DNA from: Pelagibacteraceae bacterium
GTDB lineage: Bacteria; Pseudomonadota; Alphaproteobacteria; HIMB59
DNA: 64,000 bases
Direction: 5' to 3'
Assembly (NCBI GenBank): GCA_019651435.1
Contig: BOYI01000003.1
Span: 112,054 to 176,053, forward strand
Both the position numbers and the translations under genes were made by a program. This document shows positions 27,425 through 37,457 of the stretch, piece after piece (position 1 is the stretch's first letter; the number at the start of each line of letters is the position of its first letter). The notes beneath the pieces are model-generated. The model saw only the letters and a list, made by a program, of their open reading frames with translations, was not told the DNA's origin and ran no database searches.

Positions 27425-28710
27425 TATCTTCCTCTATTCTAATAACGGAAATTTCTTTCTTTAAAAAAGATGTCTTCTTTAAATTTTGAGTAACTAAATT
27501 AATTTTATCAACACCAACTGGATCTGAAATTATTATTATTGGAACAGTCTTCTCGTTAGATGTATTTAATTGAATAATTGACTTAATTGAAATTGACTTT
27601 TGAGCAAATATTTGAGCAATTGATTTTAAGACACCCACTTTATTTAAGACAGACATTCTAAGGTAGTATGGTCTTTTACGATCTGAGCGATTAAGATATT
27701 TTGCTTTTGACATTGAGGAGTAATTGTATTGAAAAACTCCTTGATATTGATTTTGAGCAGCATACCTTTTTAAATCTGAGATTATAGAAGTTGCGGTAGG
27801 ATAACCACCTGCCCCCTTTCCAACGAGACTAGTTTTGATGAAATCATCTCCTTCTAAAGTAATAACATTTTCTTCAAAATCTGTTTTGGCTATCAAACTA
27901 TTTTCTGGGACAAAGCAAGGAGCTACTGAAGAATAAAATTTTGAATTACTATGGCGCTCAGTTAATGATACTAATTTTAATTTATAACCTAATTTTAAAC
28001 CTTGCTCCAAATCAATTAATTTGATGTTCTCAATACCATCATAATTAATGTCAGAAAAAGAAAATTTATTTCCAAAAGATAAATTCGATAATAGAACTAG
28101 TTTATGGGTAGCGTCTTTACCAGAAAGATCTGCACTAGAGTCTTGTTCAGCAAAACCATTTTTGATTGCTTGATTAAGAGACTCTTGAAAACTAATTTTG
28201 TTACCATACATCTGAGAAATGATATAATTCGTTGTTCCATTAAAAATTCCATAAATTGATTTAACTTTTGCAGGAAGAATACTTTGTTCTATAGATCTTA
28301 CTACCGGCACTGCTCCAAGAACTGCTGCTTCAAAACCGAGATATAATTTTTGGCTATCAAACTTGAGCAAAATATTTTTCTCCATTTTCAGCAAGTTGGG
28401 CTTTATTAGCTGTAATTAGAGAAATACCGTTTTTAATGCAATAACTGTAAAGTTTATTTATGTAAGTGCCTGTGCCACCAATGGTTTCAATTATAACATC
28501 AGGCTTGTCATATTTTTCTAAATCAGAAAAGTTACTAATCCATTGATATTTTTTTACATTAAAGTTTCTCTTTTTTGATTTATTTTTAGCTCCAAGTGCA
28601 ACTATCTCAAATTTGGATCCATTTAGGTTAAATTTATTCTTTTCAAGTAGCTTTACTACATGAGAGCCAACTACACCTAATCCAAATATTGCAATTTTAA
28701 TTTTGTTCAT
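27417..28710 (-). CDS. hom: Homoserine dehydrogenase, one frameshift
   Basis: The reconstructed protein is about 430 residues. The start at 28710 gives [19 protein letters not shown], the NAD(P) loop. ITANKAQLAENG, FEAAVLGAVPVVRSI, the GIFNGTTNYI motif and KGAGGYPTATSIISDL follow. A C-terminal ACT domain begins LRMSVLNKVGVLKSIAQIF, suggesting threonine feedback. The frame breaks near 28357-28365, where one T too many separates FAQV from DSQKLYLG. It makes homoserine for threonine and methionine synthesis. Confidence 0.92.
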
Positions 28711-28918
28711 TTTGTGACTTTTGAATTTCTTCTTTTCTAATATTACTCTTTTCATTGAATTCCTCTAATTCTTTTTTTTTCTCAAGGAGATTTTGATCAA
28801 AGTTTTGAAAAGACCGTTCACACGATAATGTGAGTATAGAGAAAAAAATCAGCAGAAAAGTAGATAAGATATTATCTTTTAGAAAACTGGAAACTACGTC
28901 TAGCTTTTTGTCTACCAT
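28697..28918 (-). CDS. Possible small membrane/lipoprotein between rpsI and hom
   Basis: This is a candidate of about 73 residues (Met at 28918; an upstream Met at 28933 is possible). It has one hydrophobic segment, [17 protein letters not shown], followed by a charged, coiled-coil-like tail rich in Lys and Glu. No family is recognised. It would overlap the rpsI end by 47 bp and the hom start by 14 bp. It fills an otherwise empty 160-bp gap, but overlap with rpsI in another frame weakens the case. Confidence 0.35.
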   Translation of the reverse strand: MVDKKLDVVSSFLKDNILSTFLLIFFSILTLSCERSFQNFDQNLLEKKKELEEFNEKSNIRKEEIQKSQNEQN

Positions 28919-29262
28919 ATTTTTTTCGTTCAACAGTTCTTGAATCTCTGGTTAAAAAGCCATTCTTCTTCAAAGAGTCTTTAGTATTAGGGTCAATGAG
29001 AGTAAGAGCCCTACTTAGACCATGTTTAATAGCACCTGCTTGACCGGATAAACCACCGCCCAAAACTGTAATTTTTAAATCAACAGAGTCAGATTTTTTT
29101 GCCACTTCGAGTGGTTGATTGATAATCATTCTTAAAGCTTTATCTTTGAAAGTAATCTTCAATATTTTTTTTATTGATAGTGATATTACCTGTTCCATTT
29201 GAAACCCAAACTTTGGCGATAGATTCTTTTCTTCTTCCTGTGCTATATACCTGATTAGACAT
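28872..29262 (-). CDS. rpsI: 30S ribosomal protein S9, one frameshift
   Basis: The start at 29262 reads [20 protein letters not shown], then [17 protein letters not shown], the S9 N-terminal half. The frame slips near 29150. The second half continues [33 protein letters not shown] and ends with the S9 tail [10 protein letters not shown], which reaches the ribosomal P site. Its ATG interleaves with the rplM stop, the standard rplM-rpsI coupling. An essential gene with a frameshift points to a sequence error. Confidence 0.93.
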
Positions 29263-29722
29263 TAATTAAATTCTTTCTATTTTGTGATTTGAAATCAATA
29301 GTTTTTGGGTTTTGTGATTCATGTGGATGATTTGAGTCCTTATATAGTTTTAAATTATTTTTCATTAAATCTCTAAATAGAGGTGAGTTAGGCAACATAC
29401 CTTTAATTGCTTTTTTTATGATATCTTCGGATTTATTTTTTTCTTTTAACTTATCAGGGGTAATTTCTTTAATACCTCCAGGATGGCCAGTATGTTTATA
29501 ATACTTCTTTTCGGTATTCTTGTTACCTGAAAATTTAACTTTGTCTGTATTCACAATAATAACGCCATCACCTACGGGTAGATTAGGGGAAAATTGAGGT
29601 TTGTTTTTACCTTTTAGAATCAAGCTTACGCGAGATGCCAATCTTCCAACTGAAACATCAGTAGCATCTAATACATGCCATTCTTTTTTAAATTCAGATT
29701 TTTTTAGTGTAGTTGTTTTCAC
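29255..29722 (-). CDS. rplM: 50S ribosomal protein L13
   Basis: The protein has 155 residues. L13 hallmarks are [21 protein letters not shown], then [25 protein letters not shown] and [25 protein letters not shown] C-terminal residues. It is intact and immediately upstream of rpsI as in most bacteria. Confidence 0.96.
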   Translation of the reverse strand: MKTTTLKKSEFKKEWHVLDATDVSVGRLASRVSLILKGKNKPQFSPNLPVGDGVIIVNTDKVKFSGNKNTEKKYYKHTGHPGGIKEITPDKLKEKNKSEDIIKKAIKGMLPNSPLFRDLMKNNLKLYKDSNHPHESQNPKTIDFKSQNRKNLINV

Positions 29723-29841
29723 GATAGGGGGAATATAAGTAAAATGATTAAAAAATCAAGAATTATAGTGAAAAATATACATAAATATGAAAACTAAAAT
29801 TATTGAGGTAAATTATTGAAAATAAACATTTTTATGACTTG

Positions 29842-29918
29842 TGGTCGGGGGTACTGGACTTGAACCAGCGACCTCACGCCCCCCAGACGTGCACTCTACC
29901 AGGCTGAGCTAACCCCCG
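29842..29918 (-). tRNA. tRNA-Pro (GGG)
   Basis: The minus strand shows acceptor CGGGGGT, D arm GCTCAGCCTGGTAGAGTGC, anticodon stem CACGT/GCGTG around loop CTGGGGG (anticodon GGG), T arm CTGGTTCAAGTCCAG, discriminator A and encoded CCA. It lies one base beyond the end of merR, the conserved alphaproteobacterial merR/tRNA-Pro arrangement. Confidence 0.93.
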
Positions 29919-29919
29919 T

Positions 29920-30225
29920 TTAATTGGATTTTTTTAAAAGACCTAAAAGATCTCTCAATTCAGATATAACATTATCATTTAATGTATTTTTTTTAACCTT
30001 AGAATTGGAGAAATAATCATTTACCCATCAAGTGTTAGTTTTTGTACATCTATAACTCTTTAATCTTCTTCAATAATAATAAATTTTCATAATTATAAAG
30101 ACGATGACCTGAATGTGTTCTTAATACTTTTAGTTTTGTAATTCTAGTTTCCCAAAACGTATTGTGTGTTTTTGCTCATCTAAAATTTGAGATATTTCAT
30201 CAATGTTGTAATAGTTTTTATTCAT
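29920..30225 (-). CDS. MerR-family regulator (ihfA-linked type), frameshifted
   Basis: Reading the minus strand from 30225 gives a MerR winged helix: NYYNIDEISQILDEQKHTIR, then FWETRITKLKVLRTHSGHRLYNYENL. After frame slips near 30060 and 30015 the chain resumes as NDYFSNSKVKKNTLNDNVI, then SELRDLLGLLKKSN and a stop at 29920. It is about 100 residues, as for the short MerR protein that follows ihfA in alphaproteobacteria. Its ATG overlaps the ihfA stop (ATGA). Confidence 0.75.
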
Positions 30226-30493
30226 AATTCTAAGTTTTTTGATTTCTTAAAACTTATAACTTTACGAGATTTTATAATATGTTCCTCCTTGTTTTTGGAT
30301 TTCTACCAAGACGACTATTTTTTGATTAATTTTAAATGAACCTAGGGAACTAATGTTAGGTCAGAACTTATAAGAGAACTAGCCCAAAGATTTAAAATTA
30401 AATCAATTTTTTGGTAAGCAATGGTATAGGCAATACCAAACTCTTCAGAAAGTTGAGTTGCTAAATTTCTCTGGTGATTTTATCTTGAGACAT
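30222..30493 (-). CDS. ihfA: Integration host factor alpha subunit, frameshifted
   Basis: No intact frame exists, but piecewise reading gives an HU/IHF protein of about 90 residues. It starts MSQDKIT, followed by RNLATQLSEEFGIAYTIAYQ and KIDLIL. A degraded middle corresponds to the SLGSF region (LGSFKINQK-like). The tail is GRNPKTKEE then HIIKSRKVISFKKSKNL and a stop at 30222. The position between plsX and merR matches the conserved neighbourhood. At least three indels are needed. Confidence 0.7.
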
Positions 30494-30499
30494 TTAATT

Positions 30500-31480
30500 T
30501 TATTTTTTTAATAAATTTGATTTTAAGCATTTTAAGCCAAACTCAATAGCATTTGCAAAAGCATGACCATCTGCATTTCCATGACTTTTAATTACGATAC
30601 CATTAACTCCAATAAAAATACCTCCATTAAAATTTCTAGGATCTATAGAATTTTTGAAATCTTGAAATCTATTTTTTAAAAGGAAAGATAGAGTCTTTGA
30701 GTAAAAAGAAGATGTAAGGCTTTTTTTTAGTGAGTCAGTAATAAACTTTGATACGCCCTCAGCTGTTTTAAGAGCTATGTTTCCAGAAAATCCATCAGTG
30801 ACAATTACATGATTAGTGGTATCTGTAATTTCATTCGCTTCAACAAACCCTTTATAATTAATTCTACTCTCATTTTTTAATAATTCGTGTGTTTGTTGTA
30901 TTAAGTTATTTCCTTTCATTTCTTCTGATCCAATATTTAGCAAAGCTACTTTACAATCAGTATCAGGGTAGAGAACTTGATAATAAGTACTCCCCATAAT
31001 TGCAAAATCTAATAAATTATCTGCTGTGCATTCTGAATTTGCTCCTAAATCTAAAAAACAAACTGGATGATTTTTTGATGGAAACAATGAGGCAATCGCT
31101 GGTCTAGATATATTTTCTATTGTTCTAAGATAAACTGTAGCATACGCCATCATTGCGCCAGTATTTCCAGCAGAGATTGTAATTTCATTATCATTACCTT
31201 TAAGGTCTGAGATAGCATTGGACATGGAACTGTTTCGATTATCTTTTTTAAAGCTTCACTAGGCTTCATATCTGGAGAAATAGAATTATCTGATTGTATC
31301 CAATCAGATTTTTGGAAAATATTAGAGAATTTTTTGGAATATTGTTGCTGAAATTCTTTGTTGAATGCAATTTAAATTGTATAGAAGGGTTTTTTAAAAG
31401 AGCTATGTTTGCTCCTCTAAAACTGATTTTGGAGCAAAATCACCCCCATGGAGGTCAAGATTGATTACGTATTTATTCAT
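30500..31480 (-). CDS. plsX: Phosphate acyltransferase PlsX, N-terminal region frameshifted
   Basis: The C-terminal 241 residues (30500-31225) are intact, with ISAGNTGAMMAYATVYLRTI, LDLGANSECTADNLLDFA and VTDGFSGNIALKTAEG. The N-terminus is recovered by joining frames: MNKYVINLDLHGGDFAPKSV at 31480, then GANIALLKNPSIQF, and KPSEALKK...NSSMSNAI. At least three slips fall between 31230 and 31410. PlsX makes acyl-phosphate from acyl-ACP for phospholipid synthesis and partners PlsY at 51189. fabH, usually next, is absent here. Confidence 0.9.
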
Positions 31481-31530
31481 AGATTATTTATTATTGCTTT
31501 GAATACCCTTATACCTTATTTGTCTTAATA

Positions 31531-31860
31531 ATGAATATATCAAAAAAATTCATAATTCTTATATTTCTATTATTTTCTTCTATAGTAATCTCTTGTTCTA
31601 AAGACCTTCATTTTTCTGGTATTTCTGAGAATAGTGTAAATGAGATTTTAGAAAATTATCAAAATAAGAACTACTCAAAGAGGATGTTATTAACATTATT
31701 GGATCCCCCTTGTCACTGAGGACTCCGATAATCTTTGGATTTATCGTATGGAAAAGAGACAAGGTAACGCTACCTTTAAAAATCAATCTACAACAAGACC
31801 CTAAAACTTCGGTTTGATGAGAATGTTTTAAGGTCTGTTGAAGAAATAAATTTAAATTAA
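31531..31860 (+). CDS. bamE: Outer-membrane assembly lipoprotein BamE, frameshifted
   Basis: It begins [20 protein letters not shown] followed by [10 protein letters not shown], a lipoprotein signal with Cys at position 22. It continues [17 protein letters not shown] and, after a slip near 31680, [20 protein letters not shown] and [13 protein letters not shown], the BamE repeat-like core. A second slip near 31800 leads to a stop at 31858-31860. It is divergent from plsX across 50 bp, as in other alphaproteobacteria. Its stop interleaves with that of hppA in TTAA. Confidence 0.8.
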
Positions 31861-33979
31861 ATTATATTTAAATGGACAACGATCGAAAGTAACAAAATAG
31901 ATACAATATTTGTTATTTTAATCATTGGGTTAACAGCTGGTCCAGCTGTGTCTTTATAAGGGTCACCGACAGTGTCACCAGTAACTGATGCTTTGTGAGT
32001 TTCGCTACCTTTACCACCTAAGTTTCCATCTTCAATATTTTTTTTAGCATTATCCCATGCGCCGCCACCTGCAGTCATTGAAATGGCAACAAAGAAACCA
32101 GTAATGATAACTCCAATCAATAAGGCGCCTAAAGCTTGAAAAGCTGTATTCACACTACCTGTAAGCCAGTAAACACCAAAAAATACTACAACTGGAGAAA
32201 GCACAGGTAAAAGAGAAGGTACAATCATCTCTTTGATTGCAGATTTAGTTAAGATATCTACACATTTACCATAATCAGGTTTTTCTTTACCTGACATAAT
32301 ACCTTTTTATCTTTGAACTGTTGACGAACTTCAACAACAACTGATCCAGCAGCTCTACCAACCGCAGTCATACTTAAAGCACTAAACAAAAATGGAAGTA
32401 GTCCACCTAAAAGAAGGCCAATGATGACATAAGGTTCTGCTAAATCAAAAGACACTTTGAATGCATCGTTACCAGTTAGTTCACCAAAATATTTTAGATC
32501 TTCTGTGTAAGCTGCGAAAAGAACTAAAGCTCCTAATCCAGCAGATCCAATTGCATACCCTTTTGTAACTGCCTTAGTTGTATTTCCAACAGCATCAAGA
32601 GCATCAGTAACGTTTCTAACCTTGTTAGGAAGACCAGCCATCTCAGCTATACCTCCTGCGTTATCTGTCACTGGTCCATAAGCATCTAATGCAGTAACCA
32701 TTCCTGCTAAAGCAAGCATAGCAGTAACCGCAATAGCTATACCGAATAAACCAGCAGTAGCATAAGTAACCCCAATACCAACTACAATAATAAGAACAGG
32801 AACAGCTGTAGATTCCATACCCATCGCCAAACCTTGAATAATATTTGTTGCATGTCCTGTTTGAGAGGCCTTAGCAACACTTCTTACAGGTCTGTATTCG
32901 GTACTAGTGTAATACTCAGTAATAAATACCAATGCGAGAGTAATAATTAATCCATATACCGCACAAAGGAATAAATCCATTCCGGTGTAATAGTTTTGAC
33001 CTATTGCTACAAATTTATCGAAGCCGATGTAATATGATGTTAATACTGCAAATAAAATTATTGATATAACAAGAGTTGCAAAAAATCCTTTGTAAAGAGC
33101 GCCCATAATGGAAGACTTAGGTCCTGAAACAGAAACAAACTGAGATCCAATAATAGAAGCTATGATACTAGAACCAGCGATTAATAAAGGATAGATTGTG
33201 ATATCAGTAACAGTTCCTTGAAAAATAATCGCCAAGACCATTGTTGCAACAATTGATACGACATATGTCTCAAATAAATCTGCCGCCATACCTGCACAGT
33301 CACCTACATTGTCTCCTACGTTATCAGCAATAACAGCTGGGTTTCTAGGATCATCTTCAGGAATATTTTTTTCTACTTTACCTACAAGATCTGCTCCAAC
33401 GTCTGCACCTTTGGTAAAGATTCCGCCACCAAGTCTAGCAAAGATTGAAATCAATGAAGATCCGAAGCCTAGAGCAACTAAAGGTTCAATTAATTCTCTT
33501 CCTTCTCTTTCAAGGCCATGAAATAAGTAAAAGAAATATCCTGCTATTCCTGCAAGAGCTAAACCAACAACTAATAGTCCAGTAACAGAACCCGCATTAA
33601 AAGCAACAGATAATCCCTTCTTTAGAGAAACACTTGATGCTTGAGCGGTTATTACATTGGCTCTAACAGAAACATTCATACCTATATATCCAGCAAGACC
33701 GGACAAAACTGCACCAATCAAAAAACCAACTGGAACATCATAAGTATGTTCAAAGGGAATCATGAAAAAGGCTAAAAATATAACAGCACCGACTATTGCA
33801 ATCGTTGTATATTGGCGATTTAAATAAGCTTTGGCGCCTTCTTGAACTGCACCAGAGATTGCAATCATTTTTTTATTACCTTTAGGTAAATTAAGAATTT
33901 TGTAAGTGGTGATTAAACCAAAAGCAATTGCTGCAACCGCAGCAAATAGCACTAATTGTAAATAGTGTATTTGAGACAT
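31857..33979 (-). CDS. hppA: Membrane-bound H+-translocating pyrophosphatase, one frameshift
   Basis: The protein is about 706 residues with many transmembrane helices. The pyrophosphate-binding loops are visible: [20 protein letters not shown], then [20 protein letters not shown], and the later [11 protein letters not shown] and [30 protein letters not shown] carries Lys where K+-dependent enzymes have Ala, so it should be K+-independent. The frame breaks near 32285-32300, where a missing A in an A-run changes [14 protein letters not shown] to [10 protein letters not shown]. It pumps H+ using PPi. Confidence 0.95.
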
Positions 33980-34010
33980 GGTAAGTTGTTATTCTATTTT
34001 AATTTTTTTT

Positions 34011-34397
34011 TCAAGGTGCTTTTTGAGCGATATCATCTAGAAGAAAGTTGAAATACTTTACCTCATCTGTGGTCAAAAAATCCTTAGAAAGCTTGATATA
34101 TTCTCCCATTAGGATCTTTTTTTTACCCTTATCTAAAAGAAACTCAGAAAAGAAAGCATAGATTAAAAATATGCTTATTTTATTGGTTTTTTTTATTATT
34201 TCTGGAGCTAAAAGATTTTTGATTATCTGGTTGTTGATCTCAAAACTATCATAGAGGGTCTTTAATTTTTTTTTATTGAAGGGTCTTTTTTTTATATTTT
34301 TAGCTATAAATTCATCTAATTCAAAATCTGTGGAGTAATCTCTTTGGAAAATATATTGGAAAAAGAAGAGTCGAGTATTTCTATTTAAACTAAGCAT
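34011..34397 (-). CDS. nusB: Transcription antitermination factor NusB
   Basis: This is a 128-residue helical protein following ribH, the usual nusB position. The N-terminal LNRNTRLFFFQYIFQRDYS matches the NusB helix that recruits S10 and boxA RNA, and IFLIYAFFSEFLL with EYIKLSKDFLTTDEVKYFNFLLDDIA fits the C-terminal helices. Sequence conservation is modest, so context carries weight. It overlaps ribH by 13 bp. Confidence 0.8.
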   Translation of the reverse strand: MLSLNRNTRLFFFQYIFQRDYSTDFELDEFIAKNIKKRPFNKKKLKTLYDSFEINNQIIKNLLAPEIIKKTNKISIFLIYAFFSEFLLDKGKKKILMGEYIKLSKDFLTTDEVKYFNFLLDDIAQKAP

Positions 34398-34816
34398 TCA
34401 ATCATTCTGACCATGGCGCTGGCAGCCTCAAAACCCTTGTTTTTTTTAGAATCTGCTTTAGATCTTTTTTTTGCTTGAGATTCAGAATAGGCATTAATTA
34501 TCCCATTTGAAATGATTGTTTTTGAATTTGATGATGAAATATCTAATAATGATTGTCCAACAGCATCAGAAATTACTTCAAAATGATAAGTATCTCCTTT
34601 AATCACGCAGCCTAGTGCTATAAATAGATTAATTTTTTTTTTACTTAATTTCCAATTTATAAACTGAGGTATTTCATAAACACCTGGAACTTTAAAGATC
34701 TCATAATTAATGTTGTTATTTTGTAAATGCTCAGCAGCTGCATTTGTTAGAGAGTCTGTAATTTCTTTATAGTAGTCTGCAACAACAATAGAAACAGAAA
34801 ATATTTTTTTTTTCAC
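34385..34816 (-). CDS. ribH: 6,7-dimethyl-8-ribityllumazine synthase
   Basis: The protein has 143 residues. The lumazine synthase motifs are VPGVYEIPQFINWKL, ALGCVIKGDTYHFEVISDAV (with the catalytic His) and a C-terminal KGFEAASAMVRMIE. It condenses ribityl-aminouracil with dihydroxybutanone phosphate. It lies in the nrdR-ribD-ribE-ribBA-ribH-nusB operon with 4-bp overlaps. Confidence 0.95.
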   Translation of the reverse strand: MKKKIFSVSIVVADYYKEITDSLTNAAAEHLQNNNINYEIFKVPGVYEIPQFINWKLSKKKINLFIALGCVIKGDTYHFEVISDAVGQSLLDISSSNSKTIISNGIINAYSESQAKKRSKADSKKNKGFEAASAMVRMIECLV

Positions 34817-35889
34817 GATAATTTTTCAACCTTACTAACATTCAATCCATAAATACTTAAATCTAATTCATTAGAAAAAGAATTGGATAGAACAGAAATA
34901 TTCGTGATCGAGAAATTTTTTAATATTTGAGCTCCCAAACCATAATATTTGACTTTTTCATCTTGAGATAATTGACCTAAGTCTCCTAGTATGGGGTTAT
35001 TAATTAAGACGACAATTCCAGAACCATGAGATTTAATTTTATCAATTGATGCATGAAGATCTTTTGTTTTTGGATTATTGTAGTTCATTATAATATCATC
35101 AAATCCTTGAACAGGATGAACTCTTGTTAAGACAGTGCTCTGATTTTCTAAGTCTCCTATATGTAAAGTAGCATGGTGAAGGCCATCAATAGTATTTTCG
35201 AAAATGTTTAATTCGAATGCATCAGAATAAATATTTTTAATTTGGTGATTTTTTTCTGGAATTTTTTTAATTAAAATATCGTTTTTAATTCTATAGGCAA
35301 TTAGGTCTTGGATCGTGCCAATTTTTAATGAATGCTTTTTAGCATAAGGAATTAAATCTGGCACTCTTGCCATAGTTCCATCATCATTCATAATTTCACA
35401 AATTACAGCCGAGTCATTCAAGCCAGCTAATCGTGATATATCTACAGCAGCTTCTGTATGACCTGCTCTAGTGAGCACACCTCCATCCCATGCTATTAAA
35501 GGAAAAATATGGCCTGGGCTTATTATATCTCCTGGTTTAAAATCAGGATTGATTGCAGCTCTTACGGTTTCAGCACGGTCAAAAGCTGAAATTCCAGTCG
35601 TTATATTTTTGCAAGACTCAATAGAAACAGTAAATGCAGTTGTTTTTTTTTTCCAATTATCAGGGTTCATTAAAGGAAGTTTAAGTTCACTTGCTCTGGA
35701 CTCTGAGATAGATAGGCATATTAGACCTCTACCATGAGTTGCCATAAAATTTATGTGTTCAGGCTGACAAAGAGAAGCAGGTATAATTATATCACCTTCA
35801 TTTTCTCTATCTTCACTATCTACCAATATGTACATTTTCCCTTCACGGGCATCTTGGATAATTTCTTCAATAGTTGAAAAATCTGACAA
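34813..35889 (-). CDS. ribB: Dihydroxybutanone-phosphate synthase with degenerate GTP cyclohydrolase II domain
   Basis: The protein has 358 residues. Residues 1-200 are a clear RibB domain: LVDSEDRENEGDIIIPASLC, FMATHGRGLICLSIS and GHTEAAVDISRLAGL. Residues about 210-358 look like RibA but lack its zinc cysteines; where RibA has the Cys-rich zinc loop this protein reads RVHPVQGFDDIIMNY. It therefore probably supplies only the butanone-phosphate branch (a RibBX-type protein), and GTP cyclohydrolase II must come from another gene. Confidence 0.92.
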   Translation of the reverse strand: MSDFSTIEEIIQDAREGKMYILVDSEDRENEGDIIIPASLCQPEHINFMATHGRGLICLSISESRASELKLPLMNPDNWKKKTTAFTVSIESCKNITTGISAFDRAETVRAAINPDFKPGDIISPGHIFPLIAWDGGVLTRAGHTEAAVDISRLAGLNDSAVICEIMNDDGTMARVPDLIPYAKKHSLKIGTIQDLIAYRIKNDILIKKIPEKNHQIKNIYSDAFELNIFENTIDGLHHATLHIGDLENQSTVLTRVHPVQGFDDIIMNYNNPKTKDLHASIDKIKSHGSGIVVLINNPILGDLGQLSQDEKVKYYGLGAQILKNFSITNISVLSNSFSNELDLSIYGLNVSKVEKLS

Positions 35890-35892
35890 TAG

Positions 35893-36477
35893 TTAACTCC
35901 TTAAATTTGAAAAATGAGCGTATCTTGCCAACATATCAACTTCAAGATTTAATATTTCATTTTTTTTATATTTATGAATATCAGTATTCTTGAAAGTATG
36001 AGGAATGATCATGCAATTAAAATAATTTGATTTTACCTTATTAATAGTAAGCGAAATACCATTCAATGAAATTGAACCTTTTTGAGCAATATATTTTTTA
36101 ATTGAGATTGGAAATTCTATTGATAAAGACCAACTCTTTCCAAATTGTTGAATGTCTAAAAGTCTACCAGTGGTATCAACATGTCCAAAAACAAAGTGAC
36201 CTGATACTTCATCTCCTATTTTCATTGAGTTTTCAAGATTAAGTAAAGTTCCCTTTTTCCAAAACTTTGCATTTGTTTTTTCTAAAGTCTCCTTAGAAAT
36301 ATCTGCTGAAAATTTATTTTTAGAAAAGGATGTCACAGTTAAACAAATACCTGAACAGCAAATGGAAGATCCAATTTTATAACCCTTAAGATTTGATTGT
36401 ATATCTATACTCAAAAAATCTTTTGATTTTGAAAGCTTGGAAATTTTTCCATGAGCTTGAATAATTCCACTAAACAT
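35893..36477 (-). CDS. ribE: Riboflavin synthase alpha subunit
   Basis: The protein has 194 residues with the duplicated lumazine-binding barrel. The first copy has MFSGIIQAHGKI, CCSGICLTVTSF and GDEVSGHFVFGHVDTTGRL. The second has KGSISLNGISLTINKV and MIIPHTFKNTDIH. It dismutates two ribityllumazines to riboflavin. It overlaps ribD by 8 bp. Confidence 0.95.
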   Translation of the reverse strand: MFSGIIQAHGKISKLSKSKDFLSIDIQSNLKGYKIGSSICCSGICLTVTSFSKNKFSADISKETLEKTNAKFWKKGTLLNLENSMKIGDEVSGHFVFGHVDTTGRLLDIQQFGKSWSLSIEFPISIKKYIAQKGSISLNGISLTINKVKSNYFNCMIIPHTFKNTDIHKYKKNEILNLEVDMLARYAHFSNLRS

Positions 36478-37456
36478 TTTTATAAATCTCTATTTTATCT
36501 TTAAAGTACTCTTGGGAGTCTATTTTTTTACATCTGTTTTTTATCAATTTTTTATCTAACTTGTATCTTTTTTTTGATTTATTAATCATTTTTGAGGATT
36601 GACAAATCACAACTTCGTCAAAAGCTCCATTTATGAGAAAGTTTTTAAATGTTTTTATACCCCCCTCTATTAAAACACTTTGAATTTTGTGTTTATTAAT
36701 AATTGAATAAAAATTCTCAAAATTACTCATATTAAACTTAATTTGAGGAAACTTAGATTTTATTTTAAAATTAGCTAGAACAAATGGTCTTATTTTTTTA
36801 TCAATTCCATTTAATCTACAATTGAGCTTTGGATTATCTTCTTGATATGTGTTAGAGCCAACAATAATAGCGTCATGTTTTAATCTTATTTTATGCATAT
36901 AGTGTTGAGTCTCTTCTTGAGTAACATTTTTTGAAATTAAATTCTTAGAGTAGTAATTTTTAGATATCGCTAGTTTCAAGGTTATAAATGGTCTGTGGTT
37001 TTTTTGGAAATTGTAAAAATATTTATTTATTTGTTTAAATTTATTTTGGCGAGCTCCTGCCAACAATACTTTAACTCCCCTAGATTTAAGAAAATTTACT
37101 CCTTTTCCATAAATTTGGGGATTGGGATCAAGGGATGAAATAACTACTCTTTTTATTCCTTTACTTATAATTTTTTTTGCACAACAACTATTTGCTTTGA
37201 AACAAGGCTCCAGACTAACATACAGAGTGGTTTGATTATTAATTTGATAATTTGAAACTTTATTTAATGCATTGATTTCTGCATGAGGTCTTCCAGATTT
37301 AGATGTGAGCCCATAACTTAAAACGACTCCTTGAGAATTATTTTTATAATCAACAATGAGGCAAGCCACAGAGGGATTGGCTCCTGTCAAACCAAGATTT
37401 TTTATTGATAGATTATTTACTGAGTCGAGATAATTAAGATCTAATTTAGAAAGCAA
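36470..37456 (-). CDS. ribD: Bifunctional riboflavin deaminase-reductase RibD
   Basis: The protein has 328 residues. The deaminase half has the zinc motif GRPHAEINAL and SLEPCFKANSCCAKKIISKG (the family usually reads Pro-Cys-x6-9-Cys). The reductase half has FITLKLAISKN, DAIIVGSNTYQEDNP and VLIEGGIKTFKNFLI. It carries out two sequential steps of riboflavin synthesis. Total length is slightly shorter than E. coli RibD. It follows nrdR by 1 bp. Confidence 0.92.
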   Translation of the reverse strand: MLSKLDLNYLDSVNNLSIKNLGLTGANPSVACLIVDYKNNSQGVVLSYGLTSKSGRPHAEINALNKVSNYQINNQTTLYVSLEPCFKANSCCAKKIISKGIKRVVISSLDPNPQIYGKGVNFLKSRGVKVLLAGARQNKFKQINKYFYNFQKNHRPFITLKLAISKNYYSKNLISKNVTQEETQHYMHKIRLKHDAIIVGSNTYQEDNPKLNCRLNGIDKKIRPFVLANFKIKSKFPQIKFNMSNFENFYSIINKHKIQSVLIEGGIKTFKNFLINGAFDEVVICQSSKMINKSKKRYKLDKKLIKNRCKKIDSQEYFKDKIEIYKNV

Positions 37457-37457
37457 A

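Noticed and set aside
29923..30493. Noncoding 570-bp intergenic region
   Set aside because: Piecewise translation shows merR and ihfA in the order known from alphaproteobacteria; it is coding sequence with indels.
34813..37456. FMN riboswitch in the riboflavin operon
   Set aside because: The rib genes are packed with overlaps or 1-5 bp gaps, leaving no leader of the needed length.
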